A stretch of 64,000 bases of DNA. Origin: Nemophila menziesii (taxonomy: Eukaryota > Streptophyta > Magnoliopsida > Boraginales > Hydrophyllaceae). Under the pieces are notes generated by a model. That model was not told the DNA's origin, ran no database searches, and worked only from the letters and a program-made list of their open reading frames with translations. The first letter of the stretch is position 1. The number at the start of each line of letters is the position of its first letter. The DNA is taken from positions 3,784,501-3,848,500 of the forward strand of contig JARWIR010000005.1 in NCBI GenBank assembly GCA_029959085.1. The letters are read 5' to 3'. Of the stretch, positions 35,690 through 49,515 are shown piece by piece. The position numbers and the translations under genes were made by a program.

Positions 35690-36265
35690 AAAATATCATG
35701 AGCGAATGAAATGGTAACCAACTTAAATGGATACCCCTTAATAATTGCGATGCTTGTCGATTTAATACCTAACTTAGCTACTTTTGCGTGTATTTTGAGA
35801 AACTCAACAAGTAAAATGATTAAAGGATTGGCTAAGAAGGTTAATGTCAACCCAGTAGCTGAAGCGGAAGGGAGGAGAATTCTAGCAGCTTGTAAAATGG
35901 CTTCTAAATATCCCAATAGATTTGTAATTATTGAGAATGATAATATTTGAATAATTAATCAAGTTAACACTAACTGTAATATTTCTTGTGTAACTAAGAT
36001 AATTGTTAGGAACATCATTTTTTGTAAAGTCTTGTATATACTTAGGATTTCTTTTTTTAAGAGATTAAGAAATAGGGTTGCGGATTGGGTGGCTAAACAA
36101 AAGCTCAAGGGAGCTTTGTTTAGTCTTTGTGATTCATTTTCCTCTTCTCAATTAGCTAGACTTCTTAAACAAGACTTTGACCAGCTTGGTATAGGATGAG
36201 GCTTTTTGTTGTAAGTTGGGAACTTTGCTTTAATTTATCAATTATGATTTCGACAAAAAAAATAT
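35690..36265 (+). pseudogene. LINE RNase H remnant with A-tail
   Basis: The frame at 35,711-35,950 gives ACILRNSTSKMIKGLAKKVN then AEAEGRRILAACKMASKYP and IIENDN, typical of an RVT_3 RNase H domain. After about 120 bases without match, RLRNRVADWVAKQKL appears near 36,065-36,110 (the ADxxAK landmark) and the frame stops near 36,199. An A-run near 36,257 marks the 3' end. The middle of the domain is missing or scrambled. Confidence 0.7.
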
Positions 36266-36628
36266 CAGGCAGTGTATAATCTCACTATTTCACATCAATA
36301 TCATGTGTCGATGTTCGATAAAAAAAGAGAATAACAAGTCAACGTTAGTGTAGAAAAGGTATTTCCGAATTCTTTTCCGCACCCACGATGCCCGAAATTA
36401 AATATGTTGGCAAAAAAAAAAATATGTTGACAAAATTAAAAGATTATTTAGCTTATAAATAATAAAATAATTGCATAATTGCATAATTGCCTACCTTCTA
36501 TTCTTAAAATATAAGGATATATTTTTTGAAACCTTAAGGTACAAAACAATATTTTTAGAAATTTAATTTATTTTTTTAACCAATTATGTAATGGAACCAG
36601 ATGAGATAATTCAGATAACTAAAAGAAT

Positions 36629-37200
36629 ATGAACAAACATTTTGGAATTAATTGGTTTACAGATGAACAGAGTCATGGAAGAATAAGTCAAAGAACATTA
36701 CCTACAACAGAGGATCTCGAGTGTCCGACTAATATTGTATTTACTTGCGATGCATCTTTTGATCAAGTACATTGTCCCACTGGTGTAGGAGTTGTTCGGA
36801 TAAACAAAAGTGATGGTTCTTGAATCGACCATGATACGACTATCAATTGTAACTCAATCGCGGAAGGAGAGACACAAGCAATCATTACTGTGTTGGAGAT
36901 TGGGAGACAGTTACCAAATGAAGAGAAGGCTATCTTCTCAAACTGCCTTGAAATAATTTAAGAGATCAAGTAAGTGTCGGCGGTCAGGTGAAGGCTTAGA
37001 CCGTGTATCAGACATATCAAAAGACTGGCGAGGGAGGTAGGTCCAGTCTATTTTACTCACATTCCATGAAGGTTCAAAGCAGATGCGATAGTAACACAGG
37101 CAGGCACATGGCAATGGAAGATCGACAATCGGCAACTGGTGTTTTAAGTCAATTTGCCAGACTAGGAATAAGTTAAATTTAGGTATAGTTTAGTTGTAAT
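36629..37200 (+). pseudogene. RNase H-like LINE remnant
   Basis: FTCDASFDQVHCPTGVGVV, then AEGETQAIITVLEIGRQL after a stop, gives the start and middle of an RVT_3 RNase H domain. Later frames contain RFKADAIVTQAG, the worn ADxxA landmark. Several stops are present. It lies right after another RNase H scrap but is not continuous with it. Confidence 0.65.
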
Positions 37201-37320
37201 TTCTTTATATGTCCAAAAAATTATCGTACTTTGATTTGAAATAGTTTGTGATTATATTTCACTACCTCTCTCACTTTGGTCGATATAAGTATATTTTGAT
37301 GATAGTATTATTCGATAATT

Positions 37321-38461
<1,141 letters not shown>

Positions 38462-38713
38462 CAAGGGCGGATGCAAGGGGACGGGGTTGGGCGGTAGTCC
38501 CCCTAGCATTAAGACTCAATGCAAATTTTGCATGTTATGTTTTAGAGAAAAAACTTACAAAAAATAACGTTTCACCCTCTACCCCCAAACTTAACTTTCG
38601 TCCCCAAACTCTCCCCGAACTGGAGTTAGCCTAAATCTTTTTGAGGTGATGCTTCAAACCCCATTGTTTTTGTAATTTTCTACCTGTGGAGTTTAATCCT
38701 GGATCCACCCCTA
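38462..38713. mobile_element. Short hAT-type MITE
   Basis: Starts CAAGGGCGGATGCAAGG and ends CCTGGATCCACCCCTA; the reverse complement of the end (TAGGGGTGGATCCAGG) pairs with the start. The flanking 8-mers CTTATGCT and CTTACGTT match at 6 of 8 positions. It is non-coding and 252 bases long. Confidence 0.6.
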
Positions 38714-38721
38714 CTTACGTT

Positions 38722-39469
38722 CCCATAGTTGTACACTTAATCTTGATATTAATACTCATAATTCATCTACCATCATTAATATAAATCTAATATGATAAAA
38801 ACTATGTGTGATGTTTCTTATAATAGTATTCATAATAACGTGGCCGCTATTTGTCCGATACGAACAAATGTATCCTTATTAATGGCGTTGTTTGGGTTTT
38901 CATGTTTGAGATGCCTACCATAAGCTACATGTGTTAGGAATGTCGTCCCCTTACCTAAAACTATCCTGATGTGGCTGTTGTCTTGGAAAATGAATGCGAG
39001 ATTCTAATAAAATCGTTTCATATAAGACAAGCTGTTTGGATAAAATTTATCTAATATTATATATGGTATTGTGCCGATCATTGATAATTGTAATATTATT
39101 CTTTTATATCTCGAAAAATCTTAACTATTTTGTTGATTGTATTATCAAACTAGTTTGTATAAATGGTTGTTTAACTATTGGATGGTGTGTCTCTTCCCTA
39201 ATTAGATTCTTAACTTATGTTTGATCAGGTCCATGTGAGATATTTTAACTTTTATCTTCCGTCTGGTCCTTATATTTACAGTTTCGTACTTCTTAATTTT
39301 AATATAATCATTTCATTCGATAAAAGAATAGATATAGACTTAATAGGGCCAGCTTACATGCACCTCGACTAGTTCTAAAAGAATATGCACGCCTCCCTAT
39401 GCATAAGTTATCGAATAAAAAACAAGAGCTTGGTCAGTTGAGCTAACCCAACTGGTTAGGTTTTCACTA
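38722..39469. other. Intergenic, no gene seen
   Basis: AT-rich. The stretch near 39,350-39,430 (GGGCCAGCTTACATGCACC) resembles the one near 51,106-51,180 (GGGGCCAGCTTTCGCGCACC), a dispersed repeat of unknown class. Confidence 0.4.
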
Positions 39470-39477
39470 GGGATGTC

Positions 39478-40062
39478 AATGGGGCGGGTTTGGGGCGGGT
39501 TTACCTATCCCCGCACCCCGCCCCACAAAAAAATAGAAGCCCCACGCCCCGCCCCGCCCCCGCGTTGTTCTTCCCCACACCCCGCCCCACCCCACTCATT
39601 TACTCCCCGCGGGGTGTGTGTTCTACCCGCGGGTTTCAAATTGATCGTTCAGATTTTTTTTATTACTAAAAATTTTATTATTTTTAAACTCTCAAATATT
39701 CCATTTTTCAGAATTTGCATTTGTAGTTTGATTTTTAAACAAATTCTGCCCTTGAAGTTGCACTTTGATTTGAACAATTTAAACTTTGTGTGTTGTAATA
39801 GACGCACACAAACTTTGATTTGAATAATTATTGAAATTAAAATATACATTATAAATGAAATATATTAATTATATATTATATACATGCGGGGAGGGTTTAC
39901 GGGGTGGGGAATACTTATCCCCACAACCCGCTCCGTCTCGTGCGGGTTTTGAAAATCCACCCCCACAACCCGCCCCAAGCCCCATTTAGTACCTTAAACC
40001 CCGCCCCGTTTAAAGTAAGGTGGGGCGGGTACCCGCAAACCCGCGCCCCATTGACAACCCTA
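39478..40062. mobile_element. hAT-type MITE with GC-rich ends, perfect 8-bp target duplication
   Basis: 585 bases with inverted ends TAGGGATGTCAATGGGGCG and, read in reverse from the far end, TAGGGTTGTCAATGGGGCG. GTTTTCAC is present at 39,470-39,477 and again at 40,063-40,070, an exact 8-bp duplication. The subterminal DNA is made of CCCCGCCCC-type repeats and the middle is AT-rich. Open frames in it are compositional. Confidence 0.92.
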
Positions 40063-40070
40063 GTTTTCAC

Positions 40071-40770
40071 CTTTAAGTTTAACAAATTAGTGTTATTTAT
40101 GTAATCTTTCAATTAATACTGGTCCTAGTTCTTTTGGGCCCTTGAACGAGCATTTAAAATTATACCTTTATCTAACAAAACAAAATAAAAATAATACCGA
40201 GACTGTAACACTTAAAATCATCCCTTCTTATAAATAAAACGAAATTTTGACCACATAAATTAAGTAAAAACATTTATATTACTAATTTATTGAATTTTTA
40301 GTAAATCACTAAATCGAGCATAAGGTGTTAACATAGGTAACCTAATTCTGATTTACCTGGCATATTTCTGAAAGATTAGTTGTGGTGCGTGTAAGCTGGT
40401 CCGGATCACTCATGTTAAAACAAAAAAGAAAAAAAAAATGTGATTGTGATTTTGTGTACATTCACCCTGTTGAACTTTTTATCTTAAATGTAACTTACAT
40501 ATGATATTGTTTGATTACTTTTCAGTTTTTTATCCTATGCCTTAAACTTAGACCATTTTGTTCAAAATTATGTTCAACAACTATGTAGATTTTAGTGGTT
40601 GTAGATTGGACAAACAATATAGGGAATGATTGCGCAACACAAAAAATAACAGCAGAAACCGATGGGGAAGTTGTACAATTTGGTTTTACATTTATTCTGA
40701 GTATTATATACTCCATATAAAAAAAGTGGGTCCTTGTTCCACCTGTCCTAAATCTATTCGTTCCATTGAT
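40071..40770. other. Intergenic/promoter of calmodulin-like gene
   Basis: No coding region. From about 40,770 on, the sequence is homologous to the upstream region of the second calmodulin-like copy (51,400), so the duplicated unit begins near here. Confidence 0.5.
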
Positions 40771-41048
40771 CCAACTTAGATTAGAAAACTTCCCCATGAC
40801 TAACGTAAAGGAATTAGGAAACCTCCTTAGTTATTCCTTTCTCCTTCACGTTCTTGCCAACACTTTCTCATGCATCACACAAGCAACTTCCTAGTTCCTA
40901 ATACACTCTATAAAAACCAAACTTCTCCTAATCATTTCCCATTCAACCAATCCTCTAATTGCTTAATTATTTCTTCATCAGATTCATCATTTTATTCGAT
41001 TGCTAACTATACATGTCGATCTCTATTAACTACTTGCGTCAATTACCG

Positions 41049-41639
41049 ATGGAGAATATATACCTAAACACTATACCATTTGCCATCTTGATACTCGGGT
41101 TGGCCGAGTTTTTGGTGTTCCATATAACCCTTGATTGGGGAAGAAAAGTTTACTATTTTTTCTTTGGGTCCAATGATTCGGACATGGCTTCCTCAAAGAG
41201 CCGATCCTTTTCAAAAGATCCGGAATATGTAAAGACGAGTCAAAATCTTGATTTTTCAAACGAAACACATGATCACGATGATAACTACATGTGTGGAGAA
41301 GAGATAGAGATGGTAATGAAAAACTTGGGAATTTTTTGCCACCATGAACATGGAAAATTTCAAGTTCAAGAGGGTTTTAATTGTGATGGCTTATTTGACA
41401 TTTTTGAAGAAAAAAAGGCAAGCTTGGATGAGGTTAAGGAAGCCTTTGATGTGTTTGATGAGAACAAAGATGGTTTTATTGATGCAATGGAGTTGAAGAC
41501 AATTCTTATTGCTTTAGGTTTAAATGAAGGGTTAGAGATGGAGAATTGCAAAAGGATGATTATTTTGTTTGATGAAAATCAAGATGGGAGAATAGATTTC
41601 GATGAATTTGTAAAGTTTATTGAGGCCATCGATCTTTAA
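41049..41639 (+). CDS. Calmodulin-like protein, CML45/46-type, N-terminal membrane anchor
   Basis: 196 residues from ATG 41,049; an upstream in-frame ATG at 41,013 would give 208. I prefer 41,049 because the paralogue at 51.6 kb keeps this Met and lacks the upstream one. A hydrophobic segment (LNTIPFAILILGLAEFLVF) near the N-terminus suggests a membrane anchor. Two canonical EF-hand loops close the protein, DENKDGFIDAME and DENQDGRIDFDE, each with Asp at 1 and 5 and Glu at 12. Ca2+ binding is therefore expected. The middle is acidic and His-rich. The resemblance to the CML45/46 group is from memory of its layout. The gene is intact and intronless. A second copy is frameshifted. Confidence 0.85.
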   Translation: MENIYLNTIPFAILILGLAEFLVFHITLDWGRKVYYFFFGSNDSDMASSKSRSFSKDPEYVKTSQNLDFSNETHDHDDNYMCGEEIEMVMKNLGIFCHHEHGKFQVQEGFNCDGLFDIFEEKKASLDEVKEAFDVFDENKDGFIDAMELKTILIALGLNEGLEMENCKRMIILFDENQDGRIDFDEFVKFIEAIDL

Positions 41640-42300
41640 ATATCGTCTTTCATATTTTTTCATTCTCAGATTAATATAAGGTTTATTTTTGGAAATTCAA
41701 AGAGATTTGTGATATATGGGTTTTCGTTGTTTTAGTCAAGGATATAACTTTTAGTTAGGTACATATTCTAACCTATCATTTTTCAACAACTTTGAATTAA
41801 TAAGGTTCAAAATATTATTTTAATTTTATATTATACTTAATATAATTTTATAAAATAAAGTAAAAAAATTTAATATAAAAATAATATATACCTAAAAACA
41901 TTGAAAAACAGTAAAACATAAACCTAAAAGTCAACTCTTCATACCAAGCTAAATCGTCGTGACCATTCTCTACCATCTTCAACCCGGCTTGACTGCGCCA
42001 TCAACAATCGAAGATCCACATTAAGGTAAAAATATAATTTTTACCTTTGCAACTCAAAAAAATTGAATTGTTTGTAACTTAATTTCATTATTATATTTAG
42101 AACAAAAAAAAAACTTAATTTCATTAAACATTTTTTAAAAATTATCTAATTTAATATATAATTGAAGTCGTGATGTTTATTATATTTTTTTTATACAAAT
42201 CATACCATGACCATTGGAATCCTTTTACTGTATAAGAAGCGGCGTTGATAATAATCTTTTACAACATTTTTTTATTTATTTTATTTTTTATACAAATCCT
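41640..42300. other. Intergenic, AT-rich, no gene seen
   Basis: 3' flank of the calmodulin-like gene and AT-rich DNA up to the truncated LINE. Confidence 0.5.
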
Positions 42301-44595
42301 ACCAATGCTTTCACCCCTAGAGGGGCATTAGACATGGACACTCTCTATCCCCTTATCTCTTTGTTTTATGTATGGAACACCTTTTAATGCTTATACATGG
42401 ACTTTGCCAGAGAATGGGTACCCATTCGAATTCACCAACAAGGCCCCCCGATCTCACATATATTTTTTGCCGGTGATCTGGTTCTTTTTGCGAAAGCTGG
42501 AGAGAAGCAAATAGATTTGGTTAAAGAGGTATTTTGTGATGAGGCGGGCCACACAGTGAGTAAGGAAAAACCGCTCATCTATTTCTCATCTAATGTAACG
42601 AATTAAGGAGCGTTAGAGCTTGCGGGGCGGAGTGAATTCACACTGAGTGAGTCTCTAGGGACCTACCTGGGGACTCCGACAAGATCACAAAAATTGCCAA
42701 GGGATTTCCTTTAGGGCGTTATTTCCAAAATGCAAAAGAAGCTCCCGAACTGGAAAAGTCAGAACCTCTCTATGGCGGGCCGAATTACTCTTGCTCAAGC
42801 GGTTCTATCACCGATAACGACGTATATAATGCAAACAATGAAATTACCGGTACATGTGTGTGAGGAAATCGATAGAATTATTCGTGATTTTATTTGGGGC
42901 TCTTCGAATGAGGCAAGAGAAATTCATTGGTTGACATGGAAGACTTTATGCTAACCAAAAAAGTGTGGAGGGCTTGGATTGAGGAGTGCGAAAGACTATA
43001 ATAGAGCTTTCCTTGCCAAATTGGGCTGGAAAATTCTTAGGAATGATTCAGCTCTTTAGGTGGGATTTTTCAAGCATAAGTATTTTAGAGCGGGGTTCTT
43101 AAATAGAGCGGTTAAACCTTCGGATTTGCGTATGTGTAATAATATAATTACGGGGCGCGAAGTGTTGGAAGAAGGAATAAGTGAATTAACCATTGGGGAT
43201 GAGAGAGTAGTGAAGTGGAATTGGGAACCTTCGGGTATTTTTTCGGTGAAATCCGCGTATAATAGACTGATTCAAGAAGGGGGTGATTCGAGCTTTAATT
43301 GGAAGCTTATTTGGGCGCTTAAATGTCCGCAAAAAATAAAGGTGCTCTTATGGTGGGCGGTGTGGGATCGATTACGAACGGGAAGGAATTTAAAGTCGCG
43401 CGGAGTGGTGGATAATTCAGAGTGTCGGAGTTGTGGTCAAGGGGAAGAGTCAGTTGTCCACCTTTTTAGACACTGCAATGGCTATGCTGATTTATTTTTA
43501 AAAATTGTTTTGCTCGTCCCTTAGCTGGCGAGCAGGTGCGGATCAGGGGCCTCCGTGCAAGAGTTAGAGCTGGAAGGTTGGATGGACGTGTGGCAGCAGC
43601 TGGGGCGGGGACCCAGAGTAAAGCACCACAGTTGTTCGTTGAGGAGAGGAATCGTGCAACAAGTACATTTCACATGGGGAATATGCAGCAGCTTGAGGAG
43701 GTGACTTATGTAAGGGAAGGAACGAGAATGGGGCTTGTACAACAACCTCCTCATCCTTCACATAGAGCGAACAGATTAGATGATTAAGAAACGTTTCAGG
43801 AGGGTTCAAGTGATATGATTTGGTGGACTAGTCAGCTATCTAACTAAATGGTATAAAATCGCGTATTCTTTTTGCGGCATATGTGTGGTATGTTAGGGTG
43901 GATAGGAATACCAGGTTATTGGAGGTGGATGCAAGAATTAGAATGAATAACGAGTTATTGGCAATAATAAAGAACGTGGCAAGTGACTACATAAGAGCGT
44001 GGGGGGTTGATTAGTGTGCTTGTGAAATGGGTGAAGCCATTGAATGGTCTTAAGTTAAACGTGGATGGATCATACAATACAGAAAGAAAAGTGGCGGGTG
44101 TAGGTGGTTTGTTTCGGAACTCGAATTGGGATTATATGAATGGTTTTGCTGGGAATTGTGTTGCGCGGACTCCGTTTGAAGCAGAAGTTCTTGCGCTACG
44201 CTTCGGGCATAATATGGCGTTGTGTCTGGGATATTCGTCTATTATCACTGAAACAGACTCGTGTGAGTTGCACGCGCTAGTGAAGGACGATGTGAAATCA
44301 ATGGCATTTTCAAGTGATATAATAAAAGTTTGCTGTGATATTCTAGCATCTAAAGAGCATTTTGAGCTAGTGTGGTGTTATAGAGAAGCAAACAGTTGCA
44401 CAGACTGGTTAGCAAGGATTGGAGCGTATAGCGAGGATGGCCCAGTTCAAATTCCGTGTCTACCAGATAGACTTTGGCGTCTTTTAACAAAGGATAGGTG
44501 TGGTTGGGCTGTGCCTAGAGTTGTCTTAGATAGATTAGTTAGTAGTAGGAAGTTTATTTTCTTGGTCTTTCGACCTCGTATGTAACAAAAAAAGA
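42300..44595 (+). pseudogene. 5'-truncated, decayed LINE ORF2 with 3' stem-loop
   Basis: Starts inside reverse transcriptase (RGIRHGHSLSPYLFVLC at 42,321) and shows FAGDLVLF (FADD altered to FAGD), then GRITLAQAVLS, a zf-RVT CRSCG..EESVVHLFRHC and a nearly whole RNase H domain (44,007-44,585: LNVDGSYN, ETDSCELHALV, YREANSCTDWLA). Stops near 42,604, 42,715, 42,953, 43,058 and 43,522 kill it. The 3' end has GGTCTTTCGACC followed by TCGTATGTAAC and an A-run at 44,587. The copy is related to, but clearly diverged from, the intact element at 19 kb. Its last 570 bases are repeated at 61.3 kb. Confidence 0.85.
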
Positions 44596-45122
44596 GATGA
44601 TTATTTTTAACAAGTAAAATATATATAATATATATGATTTATTGTAGGATATATTAAATAAGTAAATGAATGTATATATCTATAATTATATATAGGGGGT
44701 AGAAATACGAAATTTGATTAATAATATAATATATAATTTTAAAACGAGTTGTATAGATTCAACCATTAAATTGGAGATTATAACTTTGGTTAAATAGGTG
44801 AAAAGGAAAAAAAATTATTTTCATTTTATTTGTAATATACAGGATATTTAAATAGGTGATCATAATTTTAAATAACTAAAATTACACAAAAAGTTATATT
44901 TAAATACAAATTATTGAACTTGATATCAAAGTTAAATATCATTGTCTCAGTTGTTTTTTTATTTTAAAACAAAAATTAATAATTTATATTAATATTCATG
45001 TGATCTACATATAAATAATGAATAAAAAAAGAATGACAACAAAAATAAACATAAAATGAACATTCATTAACAAAAATATGAGATAAAGATTAAAATTGCA
45101 ATGATGCAAGAAAGTACAAAAT

Positions 45123-45367
45123 TGTTGTAAAACAAGAAGAAAAGTATAGAGATAATGGAGGAGTTTTATTCATCTTATGCAATCGAAAGTGTGTTAGGAA
45201 CAATGATCAACTACCCTTTATATAGGGAATACAAGTCCCTTGGACTAGCCTACTAACTACACAATTATATAAGATTAAATAGGAGAGTTACAAAGAATAA
45301 ATTAGAGAAGTTACAAAGTCTCTCCACTACTCTAGAATAATACACACTAATATAATATTTCATAACA
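45123..45367 (-). repeat. 3' LTR (left copy)
   Basis: Read on the plus strand it begins TGTTGTAAAACAAG and ends ATTTCATAACA, giving TG...CA ends in either reading. Followed on the inside by CTCCCCCTT (45,368-45,376), the complement of the polypurine tract. Confidence 0.85.
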
Positions 45368-45394
45368 CTCCCCCTTGGGTATTATTCATATACG

Positions 45395-45800
45395 CATATG
45401 ATGTTGCCTCGTTAAAAACCTCGCTAGTAAAACCCAATGGGAAAAAAAACTAGTCAAGGGAAAAAGAGTGCAACGCGTATTCATCTTCCGATATATGTGT
45501 GGACAAAGTATCTTGATCATTAGTATTATCGACTTGTCGCATGAACTGGAAGTATCTTTGCATAAAATTATATAGTGCAACCAATAAATTATATTGACAT
45601 GATATTCCTCTTGGATTTTGCATCTTGGGCTTTTCTTGTGAACTTAAATTTGACCAGGTCGAGTTGAATATCCACCAAATTTTTATTGATATGCCTCGTT
45701 AAAACCTTACTAGGAAAACCCTGTGGGACAAAAACCGAGTGAAGGAAAAAGAGTACATAATCGATATCAATACGCAAACCTTGACGAAGGAATAAAGAGT
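45395..45800 (-). repeat. Duplicated pre-polypurine-tract motif of the LTR element
   Basis: Two related segments (about 45,405-45,475 and 45,690-45,795) share GCCTCGTTAAAA, then A..AAAACCC.ATGGGA and GGAAAAAGAGTGCAA. This motif is known to me from the 3' non-coding region of many plant copia elements. Here it is present twice in tandem. Confidence 0.6.
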
Positions 45801-48800
45801 GCAATACGTGTTGTTCTCCCCCTCATGTAAACGTATATGTGATGATCTTCATTTTCGAATATAATCTCGATATTCAGTATCTTACACATTTGTATAATAG
45901 TAACTATAATTTCAAATTAAACAATATATGAAGTCATATCGTCATATAACACTGGAATGATCCACAAACACAATCATGTGCTATTTAGAGTAATAAATAT
46001 TCATGCACGTAATCATAAATAAACACATATTCTACTTATGAAATATAAAACAAATATATGGAAGATTACATGACAATATATAAGACAATTAAAGATTGTT
46101 AAAGACAACAAAAGTAATACAAATATCATTCTAATATATCCCGGGATTTATGTATACGCGTTTTTAGTCTTCTAAAGACTTTCACATAAATTTTGTTTTA
46201 CCATAAGACGCACATGAAGTCCTATATGAAACTTCATGTAAATATTTTCTCCCAAAGGAGTACGTCATTTATGCACATTGACGGCGTGAGTATGATTATG
46301 CCTGACTGCGTCTTTTTATATTTGACCAATTAATTTTTTTTCTAATCGACATTATAGAATGGACTTCGATTCAAGATCCTCGTTTTCGTTTAGTAACTTT
46401 TACATGATCATTTGCACATATTTTGATCAAAGTTGTTTTTCGATTCCATATACATCTGTAGTAATATAATATAATGAGATTCTTTTATCTCAATTTCTCA
46501 ATACTGAGAAAATATTCAGGTACCTGGTACTCTTTTAGAGTACTATTCTTTAGTTATATTTTCTACATTATCTCGTGATAATTTTAGAAGTGCCAACTTG
46601 CTCATACTGCTCAATTTTATGATATTTTTGGAACCGACAGGTCGACCACGCTTTACGCGTTGCAATGTATTTTTTCAAATGAAATTAATTTGAGCATGAT
46701 CTTTTCAAGCTGAATACGTGACTTAGTCACTTATTAATGCATCTTATTATTACACTGAGCTCATAATTTATTTACGAGGATGAGGATGCATCTTATAAAA
46801 TATTTTTCAGCTCCCCCTTTTATCATGAGAATCTTGCTTTATGCATAGTATTCCAGTATACATATTTTTCATATGGAAAACTCAAGATACATATCAATCA
46901 TTGTAGATTGAAATAAATTCTCATATTTGTTCATGATCTCATCTTTGTGCATAATGGTGGAACATTTATATCTTATGTTGCACAACTAACAGTATATAGA
47001 TGGATACTTTAGGTCTTTGACCAATGAGGGTATTCATGATTTTTAGTTGGACTTTTTTCAATATGACCGTATATATGTATAAAGTTGTATGTCGATAAGT
47101 CATATTAGGCGAATTCACAACCAACTGTCTAGCAATTTTTTATTTTAAGAAAATATATATTCTGCTAGATCATATATTTCTTCCCCTGAATTTGACATAT
47201 ATTGACTTCAAATTGTACAAACAAAAAGGAGATAGCCTGGTAATATTTATTTTTAAATTTAAACAATATTAATAAATATTGTAATAGTGGTTGTGGTTAT
47301 AATCATGATTATATTCATGATAATAAATTTATATTAATAAAATGACGGAAAAGCCTAACCTAGCAAAAGATTAGGGTCATCAAACTTATATCACTTCATG
47401 TGATGGATTTGACCGATTGGTCATGTTGATGAGTTTTTATTAAAGAATAATATCAACTTTTTTTTTGTGCATATCGAGCATATGAAATATCTCAATACAA
47501 GATATTTTGTCATTCTTTCTTTGAAATTTAATAGAGTTGAACTCGCTCATATATTATCCTTTGAGAAGATACGATAAAGATTTAGTATCCTTCATAGAAG
47601 TATAAGTTTATCCTCTCGTCATTGATTTAATATTGAATTTATCCAAATGACATTCATCATAAAATAATTATGTCACATAATTTTGTCGAGTAAATTTTTT
47701 CACTTATGACATGATGATTTTTGTTTTGTTCAAATACAAAAATGACATGATGATTGATTGGTCTAAGACAACATATTCAAGTATCCTCTTTGCAAGAGGG
47801 TAGTGGTTAAAATCCTACTTCTAACATTTAATTATCTTTTTATTAAAATGTCAATTTTGATCCTATAAGGATTCATTTCAGAATTTATCTTTCTTTTTGT
47901 TTTCATGATTCAATAATCATGTCAAATAATCTTTCGCAATTTCAAGTTCACGATTTTTTTTATGATAACGTGATCTTTTCGGGAATACGTAATTATTTCT
48001 CCAACCACGTATGATTTTCAAAGTCAGTGACTAATATAATGTATAATGTTTCATTATATCAAATGAATTTCTGATTCATGATAACTATACAAATTATGGG
48101 ATTAGACTTTAAGCCTCGTTGGAGATAATATTGAAGAAATGTAATTTTTTTCTACGCAATCGTTCTTAGATACGTTACTTTCTTCCCAAATGATTATTTT
48201 CACTATCATATGTGACATTCATATGGCTTTCAAGGTCATGCCAAACAAACATTTTAACATTCAATATTTCATAGAAATGATAATATAATGTATTTTTTTC
48301 ATGTTATCAAGATGTATTTGAGAATTTAAGAGAATTCATCTCAATACTTATTTGCATGATTCCATAAATCATTTTTTCATGAAATATTGAGACTTTAAGT
48401 GTATAATTAACGAGATTATGATAAATAAATTTCATAATTTTCATAGATGCTTTCGCAATCTCAATCCACATTTTTTTTTATTGTGGTGTATTTAGATTAC
48501 ATGTCCAATTTTTTTAATATAAGCCTTATTTTCTCACTTGATTTCAAAGTCAAGATATATGACAACAATATTGCTCAATATATGAACGAAGAATTATTTC
48601 GTCATGAATCATACTTTTGTAACAAGTAGGCCTGAATAATTCTTTTTTTTATAAACAACTCAAAAGTTGTAAGTTCTTTCATAAACAAGACGAGTTTCAT
48701 ATTGCTTTTAAGCAATCATAATTTATATATTAAAGCAAACATTCAGTTGCTTATTCTCGTCATTTTTTAAAAAATGATTGTGATTGCTTTTCTTGAAGCA

Positions 48801-49070
48801 AACTTGTACAATTTCAAGTTGAATCTTCTCTTTCAAAATTTTAGATTTGAAGAGGTAAATGAATGTTGATGAATCTTTACCCTTTTGGAATGGAATTTAA
48901 AGGAAGATAAAATAGTCAATTATATTATAATATAATATGATACAATAAAAGATCCATAAAAAAAAAATATCTTACCTCAAGAATTACTTACCTCTATATA
49001 ACAATATCATAAAAATTATGAAGAGTGTCAAATCATATTAGCTCGTTTGGTAAAGTCGTGCTGATAACGT

Positions 49071-49312
49071 GTTGTAAAACAAGAAGAAAAGTATAGAGAT
49101 AATGGAGGAGTTTTATTCATCTTATGCAATCGAAAGTGTGTTAGGAACAATGATCAACTACCCTTTATATAGGGAATACAAGTCCCTTGGACTAGCCTAC
49201 TAACTACACAATTATATAAGATTAAATAGGAGAGTTACAAAGAATAAATTAGAGAAGTTACAAAGTCTCTCCACTACTCTAGAATAATACACACTAATAT
49301 AATATTTCATAA
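49071..49312 (-). repeat. 5' LTR (right copy)
   Basis: Matches the left repeat over its whole length with at most one single-base difference seen by eye. It ends CATAA against CATAACA in the left copy. The adjoining inside sequence reads CGTTATCAGCACGAC on the minus strand, a plausible primer binding site. Confidence 0.85.
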
Positions 49313-49515
49313 ACCTTAAATTTTGTTCTATATGTTGCCACGAAAAGATATATTTCAAATATATGGATATAGAGCATTTGCCTATAAGTTTTTTTGATTT
49401 ATTTTATTCAAAGACTCTTTTGATTAACTACAACACACGTGTGTTATGTGATAGTTTAATTCGTTTTTGGATAGAAACAAGTAGGGGCATTAGTGAACCG
49501 AGTCGAGGTGAATAC

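Larger units (their letters stand above)
45123..49312 (-). mobile_element. Copia-like LTR retrotransposon without recognisable genes
   Basis: Two direct repeats of about 243 bases, TGTTGTAAAACAAG...ATATTTCATAA, bound a 3.7-kb interior. On the minus strand the interior ends in a polypurine tract AAGGGGGAG next to the left repeat. It starts with a primer-site-like CGTTATCAGCACGAC next to the right repeat, so the element reads leftwards. The interior is AT-rich, and I see no gag, integrase or reverse transcriptase motif. It is a LARD-like or gutted element. By eye the two repeats differ by at most one base, so insertion is recent. The matching locus at 62,356 lacks it. No clean target duplication was seen; the right repeat seems to lack its last CA. 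Confidence 0.85.

Noticed and set aside
39473..40112. Pro/Arg- and Gly/Trp-rich open frames
   Set aside because: They lie in the GC-rich subterminal repeats of a hAT-type MITE with a perfect 8-bp duplication; no gene.
43521..43809. Open frames on both strands in the 42-44 kb LINE
   Set aside because: They fall in the low-complexity linker between zinc knuckle and RNase H of a dead LINE.
45386..45804. Two minus-strand open frames in the LTR element
   Set aside because: They cover the duplicated non-coding motif next to the polypurine tract and have no protein signature.
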